Part shown: positions 34,142-45,930 of the stretch, piece by piece
Position numbering within the stretch: the first letter of the stretch is position 1
How the letters are laid out: each line of letters starts with the position of its first letter
Source of the DNA: Welwitschia mirabilis
Lineage: Eukaryota > Gnetophyta > Gnetopsida > Welwitschiales
NCBI GenBank assembly: GCA_051453625.1
Contig: JBOZIK010000001.1
Span: 244,424,255 to 244,488,254 of the forward strand
Length of the DNA stretch: 64,000 bases
Direction: 5' to 3'
The notes under the pieces: generated by a model
Databases searched by the model: none
Seen by the model: the letters and a program-made list of their open reading frames with translations, nothing else
What the model was told of the DNA's origin: nothing
Made by a program: the position numbers and the translations under genes

Positions 34142-35220
34142 TACTTATCTCATTAATCTAGATTCCAAGTTATTCTTATTCAAAAAGTATTTAAGAGTAA
34201 AATTATTAGTGAAGATAATGATTTTTTTAATATATAAGATATGATCTAAAGTTTTTAAATGAAAAAAAAACTACCACTAAATTATGTTATTTTAGTTTTT
34301 ATATAATTTAATCAATGACCTTCTACTGTTTTTCTTGCATAGTAAGTAGCATAGGTTTTCCCATCCTTTTGTTGATCTAAGGTTACTCCTACAACATAAT
34401 TTCTTGCATTACATAATACCTTAAAAGAAAGAGACTAATCAAGAGGTTGTAAAATAGGTGTTAAAATCAAAGGATGTTTTAATTTTTTAAAGGCATCATT
34501 ACATTTAAGTATCCAATTATAATAAACATATTTAATCAGAGTATTAGTTAAAAGTCCTGCAATTTTTAAGAGTTTGAATAAATATTCTATAATAGATATC
34601 ATGTTTAAGAAAAGATATAACATCTATGACAATCTAAGAAGGAAAATATGATTGATAAATTAAATTTTAGCAAGGCCCATCGATATCTAATTCTTAAAAA
34701 TCACATGTTCTACATTATTCCTTTTATAGTTATGAAATACATTATTCCTAATTAAGAATGAGACTTTTTTATTCATAATATGTAAGAACAAGTTCTAAAC
34801 AATGCATAAGAAAATCAAAAGTCGTATTAAAAATATGAAATTCATCCATATAAACTTCAAAATATTCCTTAGTCATATCAAATAAGATACTAATCATAAA
34901 ACACTAGAACATAGCAGAGATGGTACAAAGGCGAAAGTTCATTCTCTTATAAACAAATGTTCCAAATGGACATGTTAAGGTACTCTTTTATTCATCTTAC
35001 AAGTAATTTCTATTTGGTTATATCTTGATTACTCATCTAAGAAATAATAATACTCATAATCCACTAGCGTCTATAAGATTTCATTAACAAAGCATAGAGA
35101 ACAATGGTATTTATAATCCATCCTATTAAGTTTTTTACATTTAATGCATATTCTCCACCCTAATTTCACTCTAATTAGAATTAGATTATTATTTCATTCT
35201 TAGCTATCATAGTCCTAAAC
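34142..35220 (-). pseudogene. Reverse transcriptase and RNase H, element B
   Basis: Minus strand, from 35,160: GWRICIKCKKLNRMDYKYH (usual WR.CIDYRKLN..T.KDH, first motif), FLDE.SRYNQIEI near 35,040 (catalytic Asp kept), EYFEVYMDEFHIFN at 34,823-34,864 with YMDE where YMDD is expected, then LTNTLIKYVYYNWILKCNDA, FKKLKHPLILTPILQPLD in the frame at 34,435-34,623, VLCNARNYVVGVTLDQQKDG (RNase H; usual CDAS, Asp lost), ATYYARKTV and FTNNFTLKYFLNKNN near 34,170. Stops and frameshifts are fewer than in element A, but the second Asp of the RT box and the RNase H Asp are replaced, so the enzyme is dead. Upstream is the protease, downstream the integrase. Confidence 0.85.
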
Positions 35221-35839
35221 TTCTTAGGGGCAGTTTATATAGGGCTCATCCACTATCTATTAGAAATTTGATAGATAATATCAACATTTTATAACTAAAG
35301 GATTTTTTCATTACTACTTCTTTCATGTAAGGGTAGAGTTAACATTGAGGTTCTCTACAAGGCATGACATTTTTTTCAAATGAGCTATGTAAATAAATAA
35401 TAAGGTTAATTCTTTCCAGACCAAAGGTAGTTTATGATATAGCCTCTTTATATTGTTTAAATATAGAAACTAAGGCTTATTCTTGGGAAGTAAATAATTC
35501 TATATAGAATACAACAAGGAAGGATTTATTACCTCATAATAATGCATATTTTAATTCTTCAAGAAGATGTTTACTTTTAACATTAGTGATGCACTTCATT
35601 AAAAAGTTATTTTTGTGGTGCATTGATAAAGATTTGAAATTATCCTTCTATAAAATGTCTTATATTTGGGATTCCTTTAGAAAGTAAGCAGTAGCTATTC
35701 CTGAGGTTTAGATAGTGGATGATATTCTAAGAAGGATAAAGATTCAAGGATTTCAGTTTCATCAATATTAATTAACTCTAGGTACTCTAAGTGATCTACA
35801 TGATTTTTTTCATTATGTTAAAAAATTAAAACTTTGTAC
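35221..35839 (-). mobile_element. Protease-RT spacer of element B
   Basis: Part of pol between protease and RT. I could not read a convincing domain here; the sequence is AT-rich and broken. Confidence 0.45.
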
Positions 35840-36250
35840 TTGTATTTTTAAAGAACATTTTTACTACTCCATTTCGATAGTTGATTAGCTAATTAGATAT
35901 GGTTAGAAAAGGTTATCATAAGATAAGGGAAAATCCTCTCATGTTTTCTTTCCATTTCTAAGACTACAAAGTTAATTAGGCAGTAAAATGTATTTGTTTA
36001 AACCAAAATATCTTCTACTATTTCTCTAGAGATCTTAATTTACTATTAAGAAGTTGTAAGGTCATCCTAATTTTGTTTAGTTCTTCCAATCAAAGTTTCT
36101 TAAAAAATGTAGAAATCATTACTTTTATACTTTATTATAAGTATAACAAGGCTTTATTAATACTCTAATTACCTATGATACATGAAATTATTTGGAAACC
36201 TATATCTCTAAATTTTAGTTAGAGTTTCTTTAAAACATGGCACTTACTTG
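35840..36250 (-). pseudogene. Aspartic protease, element B
   Basis: Minus-strand blocks match the retrotransposon protease: EELNKIRMTLQLLNSKLRSL near 36,050, QIHFTA near 35,975 and PFLTISN with LINYRNGVVKMFFK near 35,840-35,900 (usual ILGRPFLATSNALI..RNG). The active-site Asp-Ser/Leu-Gly-Ala is not readable; the equivalent place near 36,120 shows decayed sequence. Weaker than the protease of element A but in the right order. Confidence 0.65.
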
Positions 36251-37438
36251 TTAGGATAAGAAAGAATTTTTCTTAACATTTATTTATTTATTTACTTGGC
36301 ACATATCTTTATTAATTTTACATAAGAAGAAATTTATTTAATGGCTTTCAACAAAGAAATGTTTATTTTGACTTTCTTAAAGATTTTCAAGAACTCTTAT
36401 TTAATCTATTTCTTTTATAAAGCTATAAAGAGTTTAGAAAGGGGGTGTTTTTTAGTTATTCACATTTATATCTCTTCATATCATATTCTTCATCATTCTT
36501 AAGTTTAATAGTTTTATTAAATTTAGGATTAGATGTAGGAGGATGATGTTAAAGAGTTTAGTTTATTTTGTAACACTTCTATGTGAGATAGTATTAGCTC
36601 CCTCAACTACCCCTTCTTCAACTATGTTGATACCCTTTGAGTTAAGAATAGGTTGAGTTGGAAGCTTAATGTTTTTTCTTTAGTTAATCAAAAATAAAAA
36701 GTTATTTATGGTTTAATAAATTTATTTTATTCCTTACTAAAAACTAAAACGTTTAAGAATTGTATTCATTAACTTTAGCTTATTTGTTTTTGTTAGCTAA
36801 TTGAGTTCCCATGAATTATTTAAAAATGTATTCTAGTAAACTACTTTGAGTTTTATTGGATGCTTGTAAATTAGATTTTTCATTTTTTTAAATATTTTTT
36901 AAGACTTTCATGAAAATCCATTGTGGTTTTTACATTTTAAGTGATAAGACTCTTATTAGGAGAGCACAGTGATTTTGTTATTATAGTTCTAAAAAGGGTC
37001 TTAAAGATTGGATGTTATCTAGTTACTTAGTTACTATTTTTAGTAGAGTAGGATAGAGGCATACTTTTTTATTTCATATTCTTAATAGATACATATAGCA
37101 CATATAATTTAATCACTAATCACTCACGTTTTAGATAACTTAAGGTTATCTAGTACTTTAGTAATGTAATATATCTTTTTAGTTAGTTTTGATTCATGAT
37201 CTGGTTTATTTCTTATTTATTTTATGGCCTTAGAAGAATGACATATTTGGCTACTTCTTTATTTATAAAAGCTATTTCCTATTTTTTATAGCTTTTAGCT
37301 ATGTTTTCCAAGGTATCCCATGATGTACCTAGTTTTTTAGAGGTGAAATTTCTAGTAGTCATCATCTCTATTTGTCGTCTACTTTGTGAGTTACCTACTT
37401 TCTGTAATTAATTCTTTAGAGAAAATGCTTAATAATAT
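36251..37438 (-). mobile_element. Gag-protease spacer of element B
   Basis: AT-rich internal sequence between Gag and protease. No zinc knuckle or other motif was recognised. Confidence 0.5.
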
Positions 37439-37926
37439 TCAAGATTTTAAACAATGTTGAATACATATGTTTAGTAGATATTTAAAGTGCTCAAATACCT
37501 TATGAAAAGGTTTATTATCTTTTTGTTTAATGTTCATAATTTTTCTTTTTAGTTCATTAGTATTGTATGCTAGAAAATATGTTTTTTAAAAACTCATGTC
37601 AAACTCTCTCCATGACTTCATTGAGTAACATTTCAAGTCGGTTAGCCAAGATTTAGCTTTTTCTTTTAAGGAAAAAGGGAAAAGTCCAATATTAACTACA
37701 TCACCTTAATCTTTTGTAGTTGAAACTATCACTTTAAATTCTCTTGAATTATTATAAGTGTCTGCAAAATCTGATCCATGAAGGATGATAACAGGTTTTT
37801 ATTTAAATTGATTTTATGGATGGAACATCATACAAGAATATGTAACTAAACACTTAGGTTTTTATAAATCTTTTAATATTTTCCTAAGTGATCCTTAATG
37901 GATACTATTTCTATTAGTTCTAGACA
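37439..37926 (-). pseudogene. Gag of element B
   Basis: The best preserved Gag domain in the window. On the minus strand a frame from about 37,704 reads DVVNIGLFPFSLKEKAKSWL, then TDLKCYSMKSWREFDMSF, a stop, KTYFLAYNTNELKRKIMN, NKPFHKVFEHFKYLLNICIQ and HC before a stop at 37,439. This is the capsid core of plant Ty3/gypsy Gag (usual RL.LFPFSL..KAK.WL, W..L...F...FFP, E.F...W.RFK.LL..CP.HG). A likely start codon at 37,926 opens MSRTNRNS, with one or two stops and a frameshift before the core. It would build the virus-like particle. The 5' leader and primer site lie at higher coordinates. Confidence 0.85.
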
Positions 37927-38682
37927 TGGCTAATATAGTTAAGAGAATATCTAATGGGATTTTGCATTAGAGTTAACCCTATATAAAACATAAGTTCTTA
38001 GTGTTTTTCATTAAAATTAATATTGAAGTAATTTAGAAGTAATTAGTATTCTAGCTTTTCATCACTTTTTCTATAAAGTTAACTAATAGTAGAGATGAAT
38101 GAGAAGTTAAGATTGATAAAAAGATTTTATAATACACTACTAATGAAAAGTGATAAAAAATTCTAAAACATATAATTTTAATTTTCAATAATAATAAAAT
38201 TTTCATAAAGAACGATGATGCAAATAAGAATGATGGAGATACTAGTTAAATTCAAAAAATTGCATTTTGAAAAATAAATAATTAATAAAAAAAGAAAAAG
38301 GTAAAGTTACACTATATATTATAAGACATTTGATAGAAAGTTTTCTAAATCCAAAACTTTATGTTCATAACACATAGTAACTTCTTAATAGAAAAACATA
38401 GAGAGAGGATTCATAAATTTTAATAATAGACTAAACCTTTTCTTTCTACAAATTAGAATGAAAATAAGAAGGTTAGAATACATATAGATAGAAGTGGATT
38501 TCCATGTAATAAGTCTACGGTAAATGTCCGTAGATTCACACTCCTATACTCTAGATACTCATAGTTCTAATAAAAAATATAAATTTTTCATATTTTAATA
38601 GAAATAGATCAAAAAAATAGAAAACAAAAAGAAATTCCACAAAGAAAAGGATTCTTAGTAAGCCAAGGAATACCAATTGTAA
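37927..38682 (-). mobile_element. 5' leader of element B
   Basis: A-rich, non-coding DNA between primer site and Gag, comparable with the leaders of elements A and C. The upper part (from 38,370) is repeated after the 39,031-39,130 gap. Confidence 0.55.
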
Positions 38683-39793
38683 TCTCTAATAATAACATCA
38701 AAAACTTACTACACATTTATTTCTATTGTAATTAGCAATCTTTAAAGAAGTAACCTATCTCTTAAGTTTTAAGTAATAGTTTCAAATAAATAAGCTTGAG
38801 CATCTTATTATAGTATATTTTATCCTAATTATCATTCTCTATTAGGAATTGCAAAGGTATTTTAGGTCTTTATAGGTTTTGATAAAGGTTTCAAATAGGG
38901 ATTTAACTAGGAAGGACTTTTAAGTGGTTTTAAAATAAAAAAGAATAGTAAATTAGCAAGAGTATATTTCTTCTCTTAAGAATCAGGAATGACTATTCAT
39001 AAGCCAATCTATCAAGAAAATCCTAACCAANNNNNNNNNNNNNNNNNNNNNNNNNNNNNNNNNNNNNNNNNNNNNNNNNNNNNNNNNNNNNNNNNNNNNN
39101 NNNNNNNNNNNNNNNNNNNNNNNNNNNNNNTAACACATAGTAACTTCTTAATAGAAAAACATAGAGAGAGGATTCATAAATTTTAATAATAGATTAGACC
39201 TATTCTGTCTACAAATAAGAATTAAAAAAAGAAGGTTAGAATACATATAGATAGAAGTGGATTTCCATGTAATAAGTCTAAGATAAATGTCCATAGATTC
39301 ACACTCCTATACTATAGATACTCATAGTTCTAACAAAAAATATAAATTTTTCATATTTTAATAGAAATAGATAAAAAATATAGAAAACAAAAAGAAATTC
39401 CACAAAGAAAATGATTCTTATTAAGCCAAGAAATACCAATTGTAATCTCTAATAATAACATCAAAAACTTACTACACATTGATTTCTATTGTAATTAGCA
39501 ATCTTTAAAGAAGTAATCTATCTCTCAAGTTTTAAGTAATAGTTTCAAATAAATAAGCTTGAGCATCTTATTATAGTATAGTTTATCCTAATTATCATTC
39601 TCTCTTAGGAATTGCAAATGTATTTTAGAGCTTTATAGGTTTTGATAAAGGTTTCAAATAGGGATTTAACTAAAAAGGACTTTTAGGTGGTTTTAAAATA
39701 AAAAAGAATAGTAAATTAGCAAGAGTATATTTCTTTTCTTAAGAATCAGGAATGACTATTCATAAGCCAATCTATCAAGAAAATCCTAACCAA
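38370..39793. other. 100-N gap (39031-39130) with duplicated flanks
   Basis: 38,370-39,030 and 39,131-39,793 are the same sequence of about 660 bases with few differences. As a result the primer site and the inner end of LTR B are present twice. Confidence 0.85.
38683..38700 (-). other. Primer-binding site for tRNA-Asp (element B), decayed
   Basis: Plus-strand TCTCTAATAATAACATCA matches the purine/pyrimidine pattern of TCCCCGGCAACGGCGCCA at all 18 positions: eight identities and ten transitions (all C to T or G to A). It is followed by AAA and the LTR end, as in elements A and C. The second contig copy is at 39,446-39,463. Position in the element supports the call more than identity does. 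Confidence 0.6.
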
Positions 39794-40620
39794 GTAAAAG
39801 ATATTATACTAAGTACAACTTGGATTCATAAATAAGCAAGAAATTATTTAGTGTAGATTCTAAATGTCATAAAAGTATAAATATTAGAAATGTTATGTCT
39901 TATAATGGAATGTAGAAAACACTAAAATAGAATGAAAGATATCATAAACTAACATATCAATCATCTATCACAATACATTAAAGAAATAGATCTAAGAAAG
40001 AAATATGCATGAACACTTAAAATGAACCATTGCATAACCAACAATTATAATTATATCAATGATGGAAGAATAAATAAAATCTAGTCATAGATTAAAATTC
40101 ATTCATCAATGATGCAAACACTGTAAGAAATATCAAATTAGTGTAGGTCAAATACTAAGACTTGGTAAGATAGATATCTCATAAGACATTAATTTCCTCA
40201 TACCTAGAGAAGGAGAAGAAAGGCTTAGAACTTCATGATGAGATAAGATCTCATCATAGACATGGGAAATTTAGATCTAAAATGAAAACTTTTCAATGTG
40301 TGAATGTTGGATCCAATGATAATTTAATTTTTAATGATGAGTGTTAAGTTAAGAAAAAATGATGCCTTATCCTTAAAGTAGGCTCTACTTATATAGCCTT
40401 CTTTCGAATTATATACTTCTACTAGTACATCCTTCTTATTAATAGATGGGTGAAAACATATCTTGTTAGATAGTAGGATGTAAAGATGTAATCCTTAGTC
40501 TTCATTTACAATTTTAGCACTAGATTATAAGGTTAATCTATAAACTTATCCTCTATTTATGTTTTCATTTTTCATAAGATTCATTATGCTTGTTAGTAGT
40601 GCTAGTCCAACTAATGTTGG
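39467..40620 (-). mobile_element. 5' LTR of element B
   Basis: Extends from the primer site up to about 40,620. It matches B1 (15,905-16,690) inverted and B2 (18,505-18,790) directly. A minus-strand TATA-like box GGCTATATAAGTAG lies near 40,397. The outer boundary is not sharp; sequence similarity to B1 fades near 40,600. Confidence 0.65.
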
Positions 40621-40759
40621 AACTAATCCCTTTTACTAGATTATCTTTAATAACGTTTGGATAGTTCAAGATGATCTATAAATAACATATCAAAAATTAG
40701 TCTAAAAATTTCAAAAACTAAATGACAAAACATGATCAACAACAATTTAAACACAATCC

Positions 40760-40920
40760 TAACTGATTACCATAGTGACAAAGTTAAAGACATCCTAAAC
40801 TAAGGAGTCTTAAGTTCAAATCCTTGTGTTGATGAAAAGCATAGTTGACATTAGCATAGGCTTAGGTGCAGCTAGGTGTTTATATGGTACAATCTACCTA
40901 TCTGCCCTTACCCTAAAAAA
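40760..40920 (+). repeat. tRNA-derived SINE-like fragment
   Basis: TAGTGACAAAGTTAAAG (40,771) could be a tRNA A box and AGTCTTAAGTTCAAATCCTTGTG (40,807-40,829) a B box (GGTTCAAATCC), at suitable spacing, followed by a non-tRNA body ending in a pyrimidine-rich stretch with CTACCTATCTGCCCTTACCC (near 40,890) and an A-rich tail (AAAAAACAATAA). This is the layout of a plant SINE. Confidence 0.5.
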
Positions 40921-43189
40921 CAATAATTTAAGTATAAAAACATTATTTATAGACTTAAAATATGTTAATTTACTAAAATTTAGGCACTAAATATTTCAAA
41001 TTTCATGTATAAATAATGCCTAGAAAAGTTTTAGTAATTTAGAATATCAAGAAAAGTCTATTCAAAACAATTGATTTAAAAGATTTATCTACAAAATACT
41101 ATAGGCAATTATAGTTATAACTATTAAACACTTGGAAATAGGATCCCTATGATAGAAAAACGTGACACTTATCATAGCTATCTGAAAGTATTTTAACTAG
41201 TCTTGAAGCCTATAAATATTCCTATTTTGTCTCAAAATGTATAACACAAATTATAAATAGACATCAAGAGTTGCTAGTCAAGAGACATCTAGTTTACAAA
41301 AGTTTTAAAGGATAGTTTGTAATTTTATCAAATTGTAGAAATCTATTTTTTACATGATAGAGTCGATTTTGGAAAAATGGTTATGATGTGAATTTTGTCC
41401 AATGGATAAAACTAGCTTTAAATCATTCCATAAGTGAGATATTTTTTAATTATTCATTCCTCAAAAGTGATTTATTAAATAATTTTAGGGTTTTACCATA
41501 ACTTTAAAGTTATTTGCATCCAACATTTATTTTAGTAGAGAATTTATCATAAAGATCCATTTTAATCTTTCCCTTATTTTATTATACTAATTCTCTATCT
41601 AGAAATCTTGTTTTTAAATCACCACCATGGAAAATTAAATAAACATGTAATGTAAAAAGTCATTCATGAAACATGCATGATATCAAAATTTCTATATGGA
41701 AAGTACTATAACTATTCACCATAAATTATAGTGGATGTTTTAATAATCAAATCAAACAAAATACCAAATTAAATCAATGAAATTTTTTAAGTTCTCCAAG
41801 TTTACAACTTTCACATATAAAAATTAATCTTTTCTTATTATTTACTAAATTAGTAAGACCTTTATCACACAAATATTAAACCGTGATATGTTGTGAATAG
41901 TTAAGTTACTAATGCCAAATATTTGACATAGTTTTCTTGTAAATGAAAATAACACTTTCTTATTCTCTTCAAGGGCATAATGATCATCTTTCCTAACCTT
42001 ATTGCTATTACATGATTTAAGGATAGTCACTTGGTATTGGGTTCATTAAAAACAAGTCATTACTTTATTTATGAAGTTATTGAAATAATTTTTTGTGATG
42101 TAGATTTCATTTGTAAATCAATGTTTATACTTTTTATGTAAAAAATTTAAAGATTATTCTCATTTTATACCATAAAAGTATTTCAGTATCAAATTATGGA
42201 TTTACATTATGAAATTTGCCTAGATTATTGGTAATATAGTTTTATGTTCTAATATCTATTAGTAAGTCATCTTTTTAGTTATTAGATATTTCACTATAGT
42301 AACGGCCAATTAAACAGAATGTAGCTAGAAATTTTGATTGAGTTAATGCTAGCATTTCAAAGTCATATGTCCCTTCTTTCTATAAGCCTTATATTTAAGA
42401 GGTGATTTTCTTGCATTTTGTTATTCTACTATTCTAAGTCTATCTTTTTCTTAATCTAAATAATTAATTTTCCTAATTTTTACACTCTAGGCCAAGCCAC
42501 ATCCTTGGAGAGTAAATTGCCCACTATTATCTTTTTGACTTTCTCACTATTGTCGTCTTCTATTTTACCAAACAAAACCATTGTTTATTAAAGTTGGACC
42601 CACCAACATTTTAAACATAGGGATTTTGATGAATCTTATAGCTAAGAAGCTACGAACAAGATTGTCAAACAACGGAATGAGTTATTGCAGCATGATTACA
42701 GTAATGTTATCATGTTATGAAATAATGCCACTTAACAAAATGAAAAGATGGGTTTCATCATGAAGTAACCTTCTAATGGCATTATGATCATTACAAATTC
42801 TTTTAAAAATATGGAATAATTCATCCTTACCATTAGTAATTATTGGTATAATTGAATAGTTCCTCCCTTGAAATTTATGCAACGGCATCCTCTATATCAT
42901 TCCATAATTCAATAGAAGTTGTAGTTCCACTACCAAAGTCAAAACTTCTTAAGAGAGGGTTCCTGTTATGCATTAAAGATTTTTTTTTGGTCTAGAGTTT
43001 AATGGGGATTAGGAGTTTCTTTCTTATTAGTAATCTCTACAAATGGGCATTTTTAAGTAGGAACATAGTTATCTAAAAATGAGTAAAATTTAAGTTATCT
43101 TACATAATGGACATCTAACATGTTCTCCTAAACTACTTCAAGTCCTTTTTTTTTTTTTGAAATACTTTTTAATCTTGTAAACAAATTAA
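40921..43189. other. AT-rich DNA, nothing identified
   Basis: No recognised domain, repeat or RNA. On the minus strand near 42,890-42,960 the text RNPLLRSFDFGSGTTTSIEL could be coding but I cannot name it and the frame closes soon after. Confidence 0.5.
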
Positions 43190-45120
43190 AAGGAGATTAC
43201 AAAGCTATCTAATGTGAATCTCAAATCGGAGAAGAGCTCTAAATAGAGAGCTTAAAAGAAAAAGAAAGGGACTCATACAAAATTTGAAGCTTAATACTCT
43301 AAGTAAGAGAATGTTTGGAAGAGAAAGGGTAAGAATTAAAGAAATCAATATTAAACACTCCTTTATTATGTAGCTTCCATTGTTCAAATAAGATCCTTCA
43401 CTACAAAGAAGAACATCACTTCTAGTTTTTTATTTAATAAAAGTAATTTTTTCACTAATCACCAAAGGAAAATTTTAACCTTCAAAATGTCTTTACATTA
43501 GTAAACCCTTTTGAAACCCACTTCTAGCTTAAATCTTCTAGATATTCCATTGTTTATTAAGTACTACAAAATGTTACAATCTTTGAGCAAGTCACAAACA
43601 TATTCTTGCTTGTAAAAGAATGAGTTAATACTTCAAAGTTATCATCATCTAGCAAAAATACTCTTCTAGAGAATATGCAAATTATTCTAAATCTTAGAAT
43701 TTTATCTCTCATTTCTTTAAAACTTTATCATGTTTTAGGGTCATCTTAAATCTATACTCAAGAGAATTTACTAAGTTAGTTTCTCTTGCATTATTGATAT
43801 AATTAACTATCATATGCATCCTTTTCCTAGTATGGACATTTATGATTCTTTTATTAACTAAATTAGTGCCTAGAATCATGCTATCCCAACTTGGTAATCT
43901 TTTGAAGTAGAAATTCAATGAACTAGTCTACTATAAGAGTAAGTTTCAACTCCAATGTAGCCAATACTACTAGATTTATTTGCACGTATATCTTTTATTG
44001 ATCATCATGATTAAACCATTTATAAAAAGGTAAGAGATGTCTTATTCCAAGCTCTAATTAGTATGTTTTTAAGAAGCTTCTTATAATTGAAAAGATTCTT
44101 TTATGCTTTATTTCTTGTGAGAGATCTTAAGACCATTTTTATTCTCATAAGGATATCCTACTTAAAGATATCTTGGAGTCTTAGCCTATTGTTTCCTTTG
44201 ACAAGATACGCTTACTCGATGAAACTCTAACAAATCATTTTGCATTTATTTCATTCCCCAAACAAAGTTCGCTGATAATGTTTAACAAGGTTTTCTGAAA
44301 TGCTAAGGCTAAATGGATCATAAAACTTAAGTAGTATATAAGAATTATTATTAAGATTATGATGAATGGTTAACAACCTTCTAGCAAAAGTAAAATAATC
44401 TATATATGAAATCTTGATATTCTTTAAAATTTTTTGGAAGAAATTTACCATTGTTCATCCTTGTTATCCTTGACACTTCTTATGATTCATAGTAACTTTA
44501 AAGGTTTTGTAGCATCTACCCATTACACTCACAACAAAAATTTTGATAAAGTTAAAAAATCATATCCCATGATAATAATTTTTGGATTTGTTTTGAGAAG
44601 CTAACACTTAGTTGAAGAAAAAAAAAACCATGGTTTTAAAGGGTTCTGAAAAATTCTCCTTGTTTAATTCAAGGAACAAGAATATATTGCTATCATGCAA
44701 ATTAAACAAGAATTGTTTATCCTAATTTGCAATATAAACCCTTTGCAACTCCTTAGCAAGTCATTGCCATCTGTCCATTAGGAAACTAAGACGAGACATT
44801 CCAAGAATGAAGATAAAAGGTAAGAGTGAGCATCCTTGTCTAACAAACTAATGCAAAGAAAAAGTTATTAATTTGAATCCATTAATTGAAACAAGCACTT
44901 GAACACTAGAAGAAAGTATTCTTACATAACTAATAAAGGGAGATCAAGTTCATTTGGTTAAATAAGTTAAGCACATAATGCCAATAGATGTGATCATAAG
45001 CCTTAGTAAAGTCAAGGAGTAGCATCATTTTCGCTATCAACCACTCTTTGAAAATAAACTCAGGACTCAAAAGCCTTTTAATGTAATTATGCCTTTAAAT
45101 CAGCTTTAATTTTCCTTTGC
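43190..45120 (-). pseudogene. L1-like LINE, 3' half of ORF2
   Basis: Minus-strand remnant of a LINE reverse transcriptase. From 45,040: LLLDFTKAYDHIYWH (usual LDFEKAYD.V.W, first catalytic Asp kept), QVLVSINGFKL, FVRQGCSLLPFIFILGMS at about 44,797-44,850, then the region of the thumb and the LINE-specific tail: KNIKISYIDYFTFARRLLTI near 44,390, TLFGE-NKCKMIC near 44,250 and AYLVKGNNRLRLQDIF near 44,190 (usual W..VC.PK..GGLG..D). KVKIFLW near 43,460 resembles the zinc-finger reverse-transcriptase-associated tail. The F/YADD box is not readable. Endonuclease and ORF1 are missing, as expected for a 5'-truncated copy. 5' truncation near 45,120 agrees with target-primed insertion. Confidence 0.7.
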
Positions 45121-45164
45121 TATGGCTTTACCTATAATTTCATGAGAAATAATGAACAATGATT

Positions 45165-45930
45165 TACGACACCAACTACTACATTGTTCGGGTTTTCTCC
45201 TTTAAGGATCAATTTTATAACCCAATGTTAAGAAAAAGTCCCGTAAATTACTTGTTTCTAAGGCCTGTCGATATGCTTGCTTCTGGGGCATTTCATCTCC
45301 CACGTTTACCACAGAACACATTCGCAATGTTCCATTTTAACTACCATAGAACACATTCGCAATGTTCCTTTTATATTATTTTAACTATAACGGGTGTTGG
45401 CAATAATCAAAGCTGAAACACAATAGCAATAGTATTAAACAAAAGTCTTTCAATATTTCCTATATATAACAATTTATAAAAAACGTTGAGGAGGATGAAC
45501 ACTCAGATGAGATAGACCTGCTATTACACCCAAAAATCTACGTTAACAAACCTACTGTAACAAAATAAGATGCTATTCTTCTCAAAAGGGTCAAATTCTC
45601 CACCTCCCCCCGGCCAGACTTATAGGTTATATTTTTCACATGGCAGACATGCATAATGTGGACATTAAATTGAGGCATGGCACTAAGGCCCCGTTGCATA
45701 CTGTCATGGCCACAATGTTTTTCTTTTCACAAAGGCCATCATAGATCTCTGCAAAAGTCTGAAGTGCTTTTTTGAAAAGGCCCGCATGAATTTCTGAGAC
45801 AATCTAACAAATTTCCCGACGGGTTTGTAACGTCTCAATGCCGCCAACTCAATTCCGAGATTTCTGTGTAGGTGATTCGTGATTCGTAACCATTTCAAAC
45901 GGGCTTTTCAAGTGGGCCTAGACGCCGTAG
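45165..45930 (-). pseudogene. GC-richer broken coding segment, unidentified
   Basis: Richer in G and C than any neighbour and not repeated in the window. On the minus strand two blocks look coding. Block 1 (about 45,900-45,640) reads EIHAGLFKKALQTFAEIYDG, then LCEKKNIVAMTVCNGALVPC, with stops upstream in the same frame. Block 2 follows a good splice acceptor (TATTGTGTTTCAG, ending 45,413) and reads CSVVNVGDEMPQKQAYRQAL, ETSNLRDFFLTLGYKIDP before a stop near 45,203. A 35-base tandem duplication inside block 2 (unit at 45,313 and 45,348) shifts the frame. This looks like a host gene fragment or processed remnant. I cannot assign the family; the phrase NLRDFFLTLGYKID is only loosely like part of Mediator subunit 18. 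Confidence 0.4.
45313..45368 (+). repeat. 35-bp tandem duplication (21 bp perfect)
   Basis: AGAACACATTCGCAATGTTCC is present at 45,313-45,333 and 45,348-45,368. The following bases (ATTTTA and TTTTAT) are also alike, giving a 35-base unit. Confidence 0.9.

Noticed and set aside
42581-42763. Plus-strand frame of 60 codons starting MFIKVGPTNIL
   Set aside because: No recognisable motif, and the minus strand of the same place looks equally coding; too weak to call.
45313-45368. Paired GAACA...TGTTC words as a possible regulator-binding site
   Set aside because: The two words are in a duplicated 35-base unit inside a coding-like block; the half-sites are imperfect and the duplication explains the pairing.
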